Source of the DNA: Methanoculleus sp. UBA430
Lineage (GTDB): Archaea > Halobacteriota > Methanomicrobia > Methanomicrobiales > Methanoculleaceae
DNA length: 63,944 bases
Assembly (NCBI RefSeq): GCF_002506585.1
Contig: NZ_DAXW01000001.1
Coordinates: 1-63,944 of the forward strand
Reading direction: 5' to 3'
Part shown: piece by piece, positions 48,756 to 58,600 of the stretch
Numbering within the stretch: the first letter of the stretch is position 1
How the letters are laid out: each line of letters starts with the position of its first letter
The notes under the pieces: model-generated
What the model was told of the DNA's origin: nothing
Databases searched by the model: none
What the model saw: only the letters and a program-made list of their open reading frames with translations
Made by a program: the position numbers and the translations under genes

Positions 48756-50651
48756 ATGCGAGTGCTGGCGATAGGGTTGGGTGGCGCCGGGTCGCGGGTT
48801 GTGGATAGCCTCTACGATCACGATCGGCGAAGCAGAGTTTACTGCATGAGTGCGGTAGCGATCGACATCGACCCGAACTCTCTCGTGCAGCTCCGCCACC
48901 TCCCTGACCCCGCGAGGATCTTCTTCCCACGGATCGATATCATGGATCCCGGCGATATCACGAGCGTGATCGATATCGAGGAGGTGATGACCCGGATCCA
49001 GGCCCTGGATACACTGGATATCGACGCCGTCCTGCTCTGCTGCGGGCTCGGAGGCAGTGTAATCGACATCGCGCCGCCCATCATCGAAGAGCTCCGGAAG
49101 TCCTACGTAGAACCGATCTTCGCGCTCGCTATGCTGCCATGCCTGGATGAGGGGAAACGGGTCTCGGCCAAGGCCGCCGACGACCTTGATACCCTCCAGG
49201 GGCTTGTCGATGCGGTCATCCTCTTCGATAACGAGACCTGGTCGCAGAAGATCAGGGCGGCCGCGGCTGCAGCCGAGACGGAAGAGCCCGGCTTCATGGG
49301 CAGGCTGCGCCGGAACTCCGGGGTGCTCGACCCGAGGACCCACTACGGTCTGCTCAACGAGCGGATCGCTCGCCAGATCGGCCTCCTCCTCCGTGCAGGC
49401 GAGTTCAACGAGTCCGGGCTCGATTTCGCCGAGGTTGTCCTGGATGCCGGGGAAGTCCTCAACACCCTGAAAGGGAACAGTTTCGTCGCGGTCGGTTACG
49501 CCACCGAACGCCTGCCGACCGGGTGGCTGGACCTCCTCTACCGGCGGCGGTCGCTGAAGTACTTCATTCAGGGCTCCCAGGAGAAGGCCGCCCGGATCGT
49601 CTCGCTCGCGAAGAAAGCGGTCTACGAGGAGGTATCGGTCCCCTGCGACCTCACAAGTGCCGATAAGGCACTGGTGCTGATCGCCGGGCCTTCGGCCGAG
49701 CTCTCGATGAAAGGGTTTCAGACCGTCAGGAAATGGATCGACCGGAGCATCGCCGGCCTCGAGATGCGGTCCGGGGACTATCCGGTGAGGAACACCTCGT
49801 TTGTCGGGATCATCATCGTGCTCTCGGGGTTATCCAATGTCCCCCGCGTCGAAGAACTCCGGGAGATCCGAACCGAATACCGGCTTGAATGCGAGGAAGA
49901 AGAACTGAAGGCCGAAGAGGAGGAGCGGCTGCGCGAGGAAGCTGCCCGGGCGGCGGAGACCGGGGCACCGGACGAGGACGACGCCCCGGAGTTCGTCTCT
50001 CCCCTGGAGTCAGCGTTTCAGGAGGAGAATAAGCATATGACAGAACAGCATGCAGCGGAGAGGGATGAGATGATCATGCTCCCGGGCAGTGGCCAGGGCA
50101 GCAACGTGCGCAGGGACGATACCATCGATATCCTTCCGAAAGCCGAGAAGAAGCGAGACGACGGCGCCGTCATCCTCCCCCCAAAGCAGGGCGGGAGGGA
50201 GATCGACCTCACGGGATCGACCTCGGTCACCTCGTCCATGCCTGCGCCGAAGAACTCCGTCTTTGGTCCGAAAGGAATCAGCATCGAGAAGACTGCTCCG
50301 AAGGACGATACAATCGTATACCCCACAACCATAAAAACGGTGCAGCGCCCGAAAGACGGGGCGCTCACCGGCGATCGGGCCTCGATCGATCGTGGGATAC
50401 AGCGGCCGAGCGACAGTACCCTCGATGGGCGCGACCTGCGTGTGCGTGGGGCGGCCCCCGCACCGAAGGATGCCCTGCTGGACCAGAACGGCCGGGGATT
50501 CGGCCACGGGGGTCCTCGCCCGAAGGAGATTGACCCCTCGCGCGGGAGGCTCGATGTGATCGACGCGACCACTCGGTCGCGGAGCCGGAAGGAAGCGGAG
50601 AAGAAGGCCGAAGAGGATCCGGACGGTGAAGGGTTCACCTGGATCCGGTAG
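48756..50651 (+). CDS. Tubulin/FtsZ-superfamily protein with long repeat-bearing C-terminal tail
   Basis: The 631-residue protein has an N-terminal nucleotide-binding fold like FtsZ/tubulin: MRVLAIGLGGAGSRVVDSLY, AVAIDIDPNSLVQL, and CCGLGGSVIDIAPPIIEELR at the place of the tubulin signature. The signature is non-canonical (GLGGSVID instead of GGGTGTG), so GTP hydrolysis is uncertain. Around 370-402 is a Glu-rich helix. The tail (about 403-631) is disordered in style and repeats a short motif: APKNSVF, APKDDTI, RPKDGAL, RPSDSTL, APKDALL, RPKEIDP. A role in cell shape or a scaffold is inferred from the fold only. The start is MRVLAIG with a GGGGGAG ribosome-binding site; an upstream ATG at 48675 is possible. 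Confidence 0.82.
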   Translation: MRVLAIGLGGAGSRVVDSLYDHDRRSRVYCMSAVAIDIDPNSLVQLRHLPDPARIFFPRIDIMDPGDITSVIDIEEVMTRIQALDTLDIDAVLLCCGLGGSVIDIAPPIIEELRKSYVEPIFALAMLPCLDEGKRVSAKAADDLDTLQGLVDAVILFDNETWSQKIRAAAAAAETEEPGFMGRLRRNSGVLDPRTHYGLLNERIARQIGLLLRAGEFNESGLDFAEVVLDAGEVLNTLKGNSFVAVGYATERLPTGWLDLLYRRRSLKYFIQGSQEKAARIVSLAKKAVYEEVSVPCDLTSADKALVLIAGPSAELSMKGFQTVRKWIDRSIAGLEMRSGDYPVRNTSFVGIIIVLSGLSNVPRVEELREIRTEYRLECEEEELKAEEEERLREEAARAAETGAPDEDDAPEFVSPLESAFQEENKHMTEQHAAERDEMIMLPGSGQGSNVRRDDTIDILPKAEKKRDDGAVILPPKQGGREIDLTGSTSVTSSMPAPKNSVFGPKGISIEKTAPKDDTIVYPTTIKTVQRPKDGALTGDRASIDRGIQRPSDSTLDGRDLRVRGAAPAPKDALLDQNGRGFGHGGPRPKEIDPSRGRLDVIDATTRSRSRKEAEKKAEEDPDGEGFTWIR

Positions 50652-51603
50652 CGTCTGCCATTCGTTCAAACGGTATGATCCCGGCGCCGATCTCGGTCCT
50701 GATGGCGTATCCCTTCTCAAGGGCGTTCCCCACCATGTTCATGCCGGAAAACGCGACGACGGAGAGCCGATAGGGATGTTTCGGGAGATTGAACTCTCCA
50801 ATGCCCCCGCCGGCTGGGAATACGAACCCACACTCCATCATCAACCCGGCGGCCTCCTCCACCTGACCCCGCGCAACCGCGGGCACCGCCCGGATGTTGG
50901 CTAGCCCTACCCCGGCCCGGGTCGTCACCAGCCGGTTGATCGAGGTGAGGCCGGCGGATATGAAGAGCTGGAGGGGGTCGACCGATGTCCCCCGGTAGCC
51001 GATGAGGTCGAGGAACCCGGCAGAGCCATCCTCATCGACGGCGATCCTGCCGGCGTACTCGAGCCTCGTCGGGATACCCATCTTCTGGAGGACGCCGTCC
51101 AGCGTGACGCTGCAGGCCGTCATGATCCCCACATGGCCTTCGGGTATGCGGGGATCGGTGTCGACGATCCGGTAGGTGTTCAGGAATCCATAACCAACTC
51201 CTGCCACCTCGTCGAAGGCTGCCTCGACGCCCGGGAGGTCTTCCTCCCGCACGAAGGAGAGGTTGTAGGCGACGCTCCCTGTCCCGGTCGCCGGGTCGAA
51301 GGTGCTCCGGAAGGAGAGCTGTTCGAGTTTCGATATGATGAAGCCGATCCGCTCGTCGACGAGGGCGCTCTCGCTCTCTGCGATCCCCGCGTCAGTGAGG
51401 ATGCGACCCCGGTTCCCGACCTTCTCCGTAAATCCCGCTTCATCGAGGTACTGGAGGTAGTACTGGACGGCGCGGTCGCTCAAGACGAACCCCCTCTCAG
51501 CCATCTTCTCGCTTAACCTTTTGGCGCCGAGGGGTTCGTGCGAATCGGCGAGGATTCGCAGGATCTCAAGGTACTTCCGTTCCGAGCGTATCGAGGAGGT
51601 CAT
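50635..51603 (-). CDS. nrpR: Nitrogen regulatory repressor NrpR
   Basis: NrpR represses nitrogen-assimilation genes in methanogens and is released by 2-oxoglutarate. This protein has 322 residues: an N-terminal winged helix (KYLEILRILADSHEPLGAKR, followed by LSDRAVQYYLQYLDEAGFTE) and a single NrpR (DUF128) effector domain from about residue 80 (FVREEDLPGVEAAF, IMTACSVTLDGVLQKMGIPT, SRLV-like NRLVTTRAGVGLANIRAVPA). The Methanococcus protein has two effector domains, so this is the one-domain form. The start overlaps the dCTP deaminase-like gene by four bases (ATGA); the 3' end overlaps the convergent tubulin-like gene by 17 bases. Confidence 0.92.
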   Translation of the reverse strand: MTSSIRSERKYLEILRILADSHEPLGAKRLSEKMAERGFVLSDRAVQYYLQYLDEAGFTEKVGNRGRILTDAGIAESESALVDERIGFIISKLEQLSFRSTFDPATGTGSVAYNLSFVREEDLPGVEAAFDEVAGVGYGFLNTYRIVDTDPRIPEGHVGIMTACSVTLDGVLQKMGIPTRLEYAGRIAVDEDGSAGFLDLIGYRGTSVDPLQLFISAGLTSINRLVTTRAGVGLANIRAVPAVARGQVEEAAGLMMECGFVFPAGGGIGEFNLPKHPYRLSVVAFSGMNMVGNALEKGYAIRTEIGAGIIPFERMADATGSR

Positions 51604-52025
51604 CGTGTCTGCACCGCGCCAACACTTTCCTGATACCGGCCCTGGTAGACGCGGTCGCCGTTCCGCACTTCCTGGAGAATCATCTGGACGATCCTGTCTC
51701 CGCCGGCGAGAGTAACCGGTTCTGTACCCGTGTTCGTCAGGCAGAGCGTCAGCTGACCCCGGAACCCCGGATCTACGAATCCGCCGCCGAGGAGGACGCC
51801 GCGGCGGGCGAGCGAGGAGCGGCACCGGAGGGTTGCCGCGAGGTCGGCGGGAAGTTCCACCCGCTCGATCGAGGGGACGAGGGTGCACGTGCCGCACGGG
51901 AGTACGGTCTTTTCAGCTGCCCGGAGGTCATAGGATGCGGGCTGCTGGGAGATGCCGTGGTATGGTTCGATGACGAGATCGCCGTCCTGGAGCCGGCGAA
52001 CGATTTCGCTGGACGAGAGAATCAT
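51600..52025 (-). CDS. dcd: dCTP deaminase/dUTPase family protein (short, possibly dUTPase only)
   Basis: The 141 residues from the ATG at 52025 (MILSSSEIVRRLQDGDLVIE) match the dCTP deaminase/dUTPase trimeric fold: SYDLRAAEKTVLPCGTC, RCRSSLARRGVLLGGGFVDP and GFRGQLTLCLTN, ending GRYQESVGAVQ. Known deaminases are about 175-205 residues and have a catalytic glutamate in the xLTLEx(x)N position; here a cysteine (LTLCLTN) stands there. The protein may therefore act only on dUTP, or be altered. An upstream ATG giving an extra 17 residues (VFYHKLLSVFMSVQYT) covers the promoter and is rejected. It overlaps nrpR by four bases and is divergent from the tRNA gene. Confidence 0.82.
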   Translation of the reverse strand: MILSSSEIVRRLQDGDLVIEPYHGISQQPASYDLRAAEKTVLPCGTCTLVPSIERVELPADLAATLRCRSSLARRGVLLGGGFVDPGFRGQLTLCLTNTGTEPVTLAGGDRIVQMILQEVRNGDRVYQGRYQESVGAVQTR

Positions 52026-52080
52026 TGTATATTGTACTGACATAAAAACGCTTAATAACTTATGATAGAAAACCATGTGG

Positions 52081-52152
52081 GGACCTATGGGGTAGAGGAC
52101 ATCCTTTTGGGCTTCGAACCCAAGGACGCGGGTTCAATTCCCGCTGGGTCCG
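52081..52152 (+). tRNA. tRNA-Arg (anticodon TCG)
   Basis: The 72-base cloverleaf was read by eye. The acceptor GGACCTA pairs with TGGGTCC (one G-U pair) with discriminator G at 52152. The anticodon stem-loop TTGGG-CTTCGAA-CCCAA gives anticodon TCG for codon CGA. The T arm is GCGGG-TTCAATT-CCCGC, and a short D arm GGGT is present. No intron and no encoded CCA. A TATA-like stretch lies 25-40 bases upstream. The D stem has weak pairs. Confidence 0.93.
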
Positions 52153-52191
52153 TCAGTTCTTCCGGGTGCGCTCTTGTGGCACCCGGAGATC

Positions 52192-55146
52192 TTATGCAAG
52201 TCGGATATACGCATTCTGCCATTCTCCTACCCGGATAGGGGGGAAGATTACCCCGGCATCCGGCGCGTCGTCTGCTGAGGCACGTACCCGGATCCGATAC
52301 TCTCCGGGCGGCCGGTTTCGGACGTCGAGGGAGGAAGCACCACTGGTCGGGGTGTCGAACTGCACCCAGGAGAGGCCGCCGTCGTTTGAGTACTCCACGA
52401 CCTGGGTCACGGACCCCGACCCGGTGTACGCGAGGTCCCAGGCGGCGGTGAGGAACTCCAGCACCGGCTCAGTGCAGGTGTAACGCGGGTTTGCAAGCGT
52501 GAGCGTTGCGGAGCCGAGACCGGTGTTGGCAAGGTCCGGCACGGCCGTGATGAAGGTGTCGGGGAGGGCGAGCTCCGCACCGTCGTTGAACGTGATCGTT
52601 GAACCGGGGCCGAAGACGTTGATGTTGCCGTCGGTGAGCACTCTGAGGCGGAATGTCGCCTCCCAGACCTGGTCGAGGTGGACGGTGCCGATCTCGAATT
52701 GCAGGGCGTGGTCGTCGTTCCAGTCGTCGGTCTGGTTGATAGTGGTAAATGGCGTGATCTCGTGGCGTCCTGTATCGTTCTCAACCCAGCTCTCGATGGT
52801 GGTTGAGATACCGTCTTCGTGGACGTAAGTGAAGACGGCCTCCCCCTCCCGATCTTCGTCGTTGACCCGGATCGTGCCGAAGTCGAGGGTCATGGTGGTG
52901 TCGACGCCGGCCTCGGTCTTGAGGTCGCCTGCAATGGCAGTGTAGACAGCACCGATGTTAGCTGCAGTGCCGTTGTAATACTTCCCGCCTGTGGACTCGG
53001 CAAGTGTTTTCAGGGCAGCTCTGCCGCCAGGAGAAATGCTGTCCGCGTATCCGATCGAGTAGATCGTGACATTTTTATGCCGGGCATAGACAGAAAGATT
53101 CTGTTCGGCATCTAACAGACCGTCGAACATGTAATAGTCCTGAACGAGATCTCCATAAGCAGTAGGGCCATACCAGGAAGAGGGATAACCATTCCCTCTG
53201 GCCAGAGGATCACCGTACCAATTGTAATCCCCATCAGAGAGTAAAACGATCGCTTTCACAGCATCGGAACTGCCGTTAACGCTCAACTCGTTGATCGCCC
53301 TGTAGGTGCCACCTCGCATCGGTGTTCCGTAGTCAGGCACTATATTATTGAGCTCAGTTTTCACCGAAGAGAGAGTATCAATAAGCGGCAGATCAACCGT
53401 CGCATAATCGCGATATCGTTTCGGCGTGCTATAGTCATTGTCGATATAGTTCCAAGGATTGGTAAACGAACTTTCCCCTGGAACATCGATCTGATTTCTC
53501 GAACCGGTATTCCTCCCGAAGGTGACAAGACCCACCTTATCTCTCTCGGACATGCTGTCAACAAACTCCTTTGCCGCCTCCCTCACCGAGTGCATCCGGT
53601 CGGGGTTATCATAAAGCATACTCCCTGAACGATCCGTGCAGAGCACCACATCGATCGGGTCCGGCTGCAGCGCATACCCATCTCCCTTCAGCCGGATGGT
53701 GACTTCGGTCGTGTTGTTCACCGCAACTGTCTGGTTAGAGACGCTCGCCTCCACGGAGAGATAAGGATAGTTCATCCAGGTCAGGAGAATATCCCGGCTG
53801 AGATCCCTCCACGTCGCCCGGACAGTCGCCGTACCCTTTGCAGTGGCGTCCCAGCCATTCTCCTTCGGACCGGCAAACGTCCCCGGCTGGAACTCAACGG
53901 TGGCGTACCCGTATTCATCGGTCTCGGCAGACGTCGTAGTCAGTGCCGGATCCTGAATTTTGGTGTATCCACCGACATTGACCGATCCGGGAACAATCTC
54001 AAACGTCACCGTCTCGTCCGCGACCGGGTTCCCCTTGATATCCATCACCTTGGCCCGGAGTTCCGAGATGGAATCTCGGTTGACATCCCGGCTCGGCATG
54101 GACTGGGGGTTTGCCGACAGGAGCATATCCACCGGGTCGGTGTGGATGAACTCGACGGTCTCTGATGAGGTCACGCTCGCGTTGTCCACGGTCGTCACGG
54201 TGATGGTGATCCTGCCGGTGGTGTCCTTCGGGCCGTAGGTGAGGCAGGCGATGCCCGTGCCGTTCGTCGTCAGGACGGCATTCTCTCCAAGGGAGGTGTT
54301 GACCTGGAGGCCGCGGCCGGCCGCCGGGTTGCCCCAGGCGTCGAAGAGCCTGTAGGTCAGGGTGAAGGTATCTTCCCCGTTCGCGGACCGATAGGGGATA
54401 GGGTCGGCATCAGGGCTGACCGAGACGTCGATTGCGGCGGGAAGCCCGGTGGGCAGCCCGCGGATGGAGATGTAGCGGTCGACGCCGGCCGGGAGGACGG
54501 TCATCCGGACGATATTCTCACCGACGGTGCGGCCGGTTCGAAATTCCGCCCGGACAAAGCCCGTGACGTTGGTGCTCCGTTCGAGCACCGGCACCGGCGA
54601 GCCCCCGTCGTCGATGAAGACGGCATCGTCGTCGACCGAACCGGCGCTGAAACGTACCGTCTCGGCGACCCTCCGATCGTCCACCGGGTTGCCGTGCCGG
54701 TCGGCCACGCCCACAGTGATGGTGGTGGTATTGCCCGCGGTCACCTCAGAGTCGTAGTGGAGGTATACGATGCGGGAGGGCAGGTCATGGTCGATTGAGA
54801 GGGAGAGGGTTTCCTCGACCGCTCCGGCCCGGGCGGTGATCACGGCGACGCCGCTCGTCTTGTTAACCGTGAACGTGGTGACGGCAGTCCCCGACGCACC
54901 GGTGGTGACGGTCGCGGGCGCGAGGCGGCCGTAGATCGGGTCGACGTCGAGCGCCACGGTGCAGTTTGGAAGCGACGCCCCGTCCCCGTCGAGAACCTGC
55001 ACGGTTATTCCGGAGGAATCGGCCCCGTTTGCCACCAGCCAGCCGATATCGCTCGAGAGGACGATCCGGCCTGGGTCTGCCGCACCCACCGCAGGAACGA
55101 TCAGGCCGAGCAAGATCGTGAGGATGATTATTTTCTGGAAATTCAT
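52192..55146 (-). CDS. Giant secreted protein with Ig-like domains and von Willebrand A domain (paralogue 1)
   Basis: The 984 residues start at the ATG 55146 with a clear signal peptide (MNFQKIIILTILLGLIVPAV, cleaved near VGA-ADP). About 25-450 is a series of bacterial Ig/invasin-like repeats (GRIVLSSDIGWLVANGADSS, VTAGNTTTITVGVADRHGNP, YRLFDAWGNPAAGRGLQVN). A von Willebrand A domain at about 500-720 has an intact metal site, DRSGSM near residue 505, plus VVLLSDGDYNWYGD. A beta-rich C-terminal part follows, ending GEWQNAYIRLA, with no membrane anchor. It is paralogous to 55699-58791. It is probably an adhesion or cell-envelope protein. A longer open frame giving MSLRPISNEK is rejected because the signal peptide would be internal. 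Confidence 0.85.
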   Translation of the reverse strand: MNFQKIIILTILLGLIVPAVGAADPGRIVLSSDIGWLVANGADSSGITVQVLDGDGASLPNCTVALDVDPIYGRLAPATVTTGASGTAVTTFTVNKTSGVAVITARAGAVEETLSLSIDHDLPSRIVYLHYDSEVTAGNTTTITVGVADRHGNPVDDRRVAETVRFSAGSVDDDAVFIDDGGSPVPVLERSTNVTGFVRAEFRTGRTVGENIVRMTVLPAGVDRYISIRGLPTGLPAAIDVSVSPDADPIPYRSANGEDTFTLTYRLFDAWGNPAAGRGLQVNTSLGENAVLTTNGTGIACLTYGPKDTTGRITITVTTVDNASVTSSETVEFIHTDPVDMLLSANPQSMPSRDVNRDSISELRAKVMDIKGNPVADETVTFEIVPGSVNVGGYTKIQDPALTTTSAETDEYGYATVEFQPGTFAGPKENGWDATAKGTATVRATWRDLSRDILLTWMNYPYLSVEASVSNQTVAVNNTTEVTIRLKGDGYALQPDPIDVVLCTDRSGSMLYDNPDRMHSVREAAKEFVDSMSERDKVGLVTFGRNTGSRNQIDVPGESSFTNPWNYIDNDYSTPKRYRDYATVDLPLIDTLSSVKTELNNIVPDYGTPMRGGTYRAINELSVNGSSDAVKAIVLLSDGDYNWYGDPLARGNGYPSSWYGPTAYGDLVQDYYMFDGLLDAEQNLSVYARHKNVTIYSIGYADSISPGGRAALKTLAESTGGKYYNGTAANIGAVYTAIAGDLKTEAGVDTTMTLDFGTIRVNDEDREGEAVFTYVHEDGISTTIESWVENDTGRHEITPFTTINQTDDWNDDHALQFEIGTVHLDQVWEATFRLRVLTDGNINVFGPGSTITFNDGAELALPDTFITAVPDLANTGLGSATLTLANPRYTCTEPVLEFLTAAWDLAYTGSGSVTQVVEYSNDGGLSWVQFDTPTSGASSLDVRNRPPGEYRIRVRASADDAPDAGVIFPPIRVGEWQNAYIRLA

Positions 55147-55698
55147 GCTGAGATCAAGCAGCCCTGATCCCTCATCATATATATAATATTTCTCATTTGA
55201 TATCGGTCTGAGGGACAAGCGATAAACCCGTCATTAGCCAACGGATTGGCTATTATAATTATGTTTGAAGATACTTTTCACTTAGAACCGGGGCAGCGAG
55301 ACGGGCCACTGCGCATAAGAATCATATAATAGTTCCACGGCATGTTTTTCACCCATTCCCTGCTGTAAAAAGAGGATTTTTAACCCTCTGAGAGCTGATT
55401 CCAGTGAAAATAATTCAATCCGGTGCTAAATCGCCTTGCGGAAAGCGCAGGGCATTCCACGAAAGTTAAATACCGGTTTGCGCGGTTGTGCGGGGGAGCG
55501 GTGCGGGCCGCAACGGGAGGGGGATGATCGGGCCGCTCTCCTGCGCATCCCGATCCCTGTGATGGAAAGAGATACCGGAGGGTCAGGGGTCACAAGGTAT
55601 GGGAGAGCAAACGCAAATTCGAGCACCGTGAGGTGCCGTAAGGACGGAGGCACAGGCCCCGGGAGGGAAGCCCTCCCGAGGAAGGATACCGGGATGGT
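55147..55698. other. Spacer between the two von Willebrand A genes
   Basis: There is no gene here. Near the left gene is a TATA-like minus-strand stretch (about 55176-55190), and a perfect hairpin TAGCCAA-cgga-TTGGCTA (55235-55252). At the right end, 20 bases after the stop of the second paralogue, is a perfect 8-bp hairpin CGGGAGGG-aag-CCCTCCCG (55660-55678), a likely terminator for that gene. The middle is AT-rich and otherwise featureless. Confidence 0.5.
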
Positions 55699-58600
55699 TC
55701 ACTGGATCCGTATGTATGCGCTTTTACCCGCACCGCCGGTTACTTCCTGGACCAACATGGCCGTGGCATCCCCGGTATCCGGGGCATAGCCGTAGACCGT
55801 GATGGTGTAGTAGCCGGCCGGGAGGTTTCGCACATCCAGCGTTGCGTTGCCGCTCGTTGTCGTGTTCGTAGCGCTGAGGCTGTTGAATTTCACCCAGGTG
55901 AAGTTGTTGTCGTTGGAGTAGAAGACGTCCTCCGTCGCGGTCTCCAGACCGGTGTAGTTGAGGTCCCAGGCGACCGGGAGGAAATCGGTGACACCGCCTG
56001 TGACGTGGAGATTGCTGATATTGAGCCCCTGGAAGTCCATCCCGGTGTTGTTCAGACTTTTGACGGCCGTGATGTACGTGACAGGGAGTTCTAGTTCTTC
56101 CTCGCCGTTGTTGAACGATATCGTCGATCGCGGGCCGAAGACGTTGATGTTTCCCTCCATCTTCACCTTGAGGCGGAAGGTCGCCTCCCAGGTCTGGCCG
56201 AGGCGGACGGTGCCGATGTCGAATTGCAGGGCGTGGTCGTCGTTCCACTGGGTGGTCTGGTTGATGGTTTTATTAAAATGTTCCGTAGCTCCGGTCCGGT
56301 TATAGATATGGGTGGAGTTTCCATAGTCGTAAACATAATCGAAGACATCTTTCCCGGGAACGTCTATCCCTGTCACGTTGACGTTCTCAAAGGCAAGGGC
56401 CACCGTGGTGTTGACACCGGCCTCGGTCTTCAGATCGCCCGCGATACGCTTGTAAATATCAGTGAGTTTATCGCCACTGGGAGCATGTTCATAGAATCCG
56501 CCGGTTGAGTTCGCGAGTATCTCCATCGTCTTGTTGACCGTATCATCGGGGTTATAAGCAAACGTGATGGTATAGAGTTTCACGCCATTGTCGCTGGCAA
56601 ATCGGGACATGTTCTGGTTGGTGAACTCGCCGTTGCCGTTGGTACAATATTTGTAATCACGAGTAACATCATGACTACGCCGACACTTATTGGGCTCACG
56701 ACAACACTCCACCCATTTATATCCATTACTTGTCCATTTCCCATATGATTTCCCATCTAAAAGTTCTCCACCGAGGCCATCGTAATACCGGTAGTTGTCT
56801 GGTTCTAACGTATTGCCGCTGAATGAGTAAGCCCATAATGCGTTTTCAGGATACCCCGTCCCATGCCCGATAGGGCTCCCGTCGTAATTCCAGTCGCCGT
56901 CAGTCATGACGATCACAGCTTTGATAGCATCGGATCGCCCTGTTTGATTCTGCATGAGTATCGCCTCGTAAATCCCCCGCCGCAGTTGTGTTGCGCCGTC
57001 CGGTTTAAGGGCATTCAAACTTGTGTTTACGTTACCGAATGAGGCAGTCAGAGTGTTCTGAGGCGTCGTAGAGGAGTTGAATGAGATCAGACCGACGCGG
57101 TCCCGGTCAGAGGTCATATTACCGATAAACGTCTTTGCCGCAGCCGTTGCTGCGTCCATCCTCTCATTTGAATCCTCATCATTATTGACATGATTAATAT
57201 TATACCGCATACTCCTCGACTGGTCGATCACCAGCACCGCATCGATCGGGTCCGGCTCCAGTTTATACCCATCGCCTTTCAACCGTATGGTGACGTCGAC
57301 CGTCTCGTTCACCTCAACGGTCTCTCTGGATACCTCCGTCTCCACGGAGAGGTAGGGGTAGTTCATCCAGGTCAGGGTGATATCGCGGCTGACGTCGCCC
57401 CACGTCGCCCGGACGGTCGCATTACCCCTCGCGGTGGCGCTCCAGTTCAGCGGATCATCCTGTCCGACAAATTCACCGGGGTGGAATTTGACTATGGCAA
57501 ATCCATTTGTATCAGTCTCGACCGAGACCGTGACCGTGCTCTTCTCCTCGTTAAGCTTCTCCTCATTAAGGTATGGCTTTCCATCCTTGGTCTCGTTGCC
57601 GTTGACGTTGACGGATTTATTATCAAGGGTAAACGTCACCTCCCGGTCTTTGACCGGGTTCCCTTTGACATCCATCACCTTGGCCCGGAGCTCCGCGACA
57701 AAGTTTGGCTGGATCTCACGGCTCGGCATCGACTGCGGGCTTGCGGTGAGGAGCATGTTCACCGGATCGGTGCTGGTAAACTCCACCACGGTCATATTGG
57801 TCACACTTTCATTTCCGAGAGCCGTTGCGGTGAGCGTCGCGACGCCGACAGAGTCCTCAGGCCCGTAGGCGATCATCACCTCCCCCCGGGAGTTAGAGGT
57901 GAGGAGGCGACTATATGTCTCATCCGGCTGATCCACTCGCTTCGTCGAGGCGTTCACCCAGAGGCCCTGCCCGGGGGACGGGTTCCCGTACTTGTCAAAC
58001 AAAGTGTAGGTGAACGAGACCTTGTCCTCCCCATTGGCACGAACCGAGGCGTCGTCGGGATCAACGGCTGCCGTGATGTCGAACGGCTGCCCCGCCACAC
58101 TGAAGAGAGAGATGTAGTCGCTCCTGACCGGCGCCGGCGGCTGGATATAGATAAGGTGCTCCCCGGCCATGGTATCGACCCAGAGCGTTGCGGTGGCGTT
58201 CCCGGTCGCGTCCACCGACACGGCAACATTATCATCCGCTGTGTTATTGAACACCGCAGTTCCGTTGGGCGAGCCCACCATGAAACTCACAGTCTCAGTC
58301 TCATTCCGGTTGTCCACTGCGTTCTTGTACTGATCTTCTATTCGGACGGTGATATTTGTCTTCTCCCCGACCGTCACCTCCGGCAAGTACCAGATATTTG
58401 CGATCCGATAGGGGGTGGCGTGGTTGATCCCCAGGTCGACACTCGTCTTCAGGGAATCATCCTGTGCAACCGTTGCCGTGAACGTCACATCCCCACTGGT
58501 GGTTCCGGGCTTGAAGACCGCCGTTGCATACCCGGCGTCGTTTGTAAAGATGCGCGCGGGCAAGCCGCTTCCGTACGTACTGTTGTTCACCGCAAACTCA

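Noticed and set aside
52081..52152. tRNA-Arg as an integration site for a mobile element.
   Set aside because: No integrase, no duplicated tRNA 3' end and no foreign base composition were noticed nearby.
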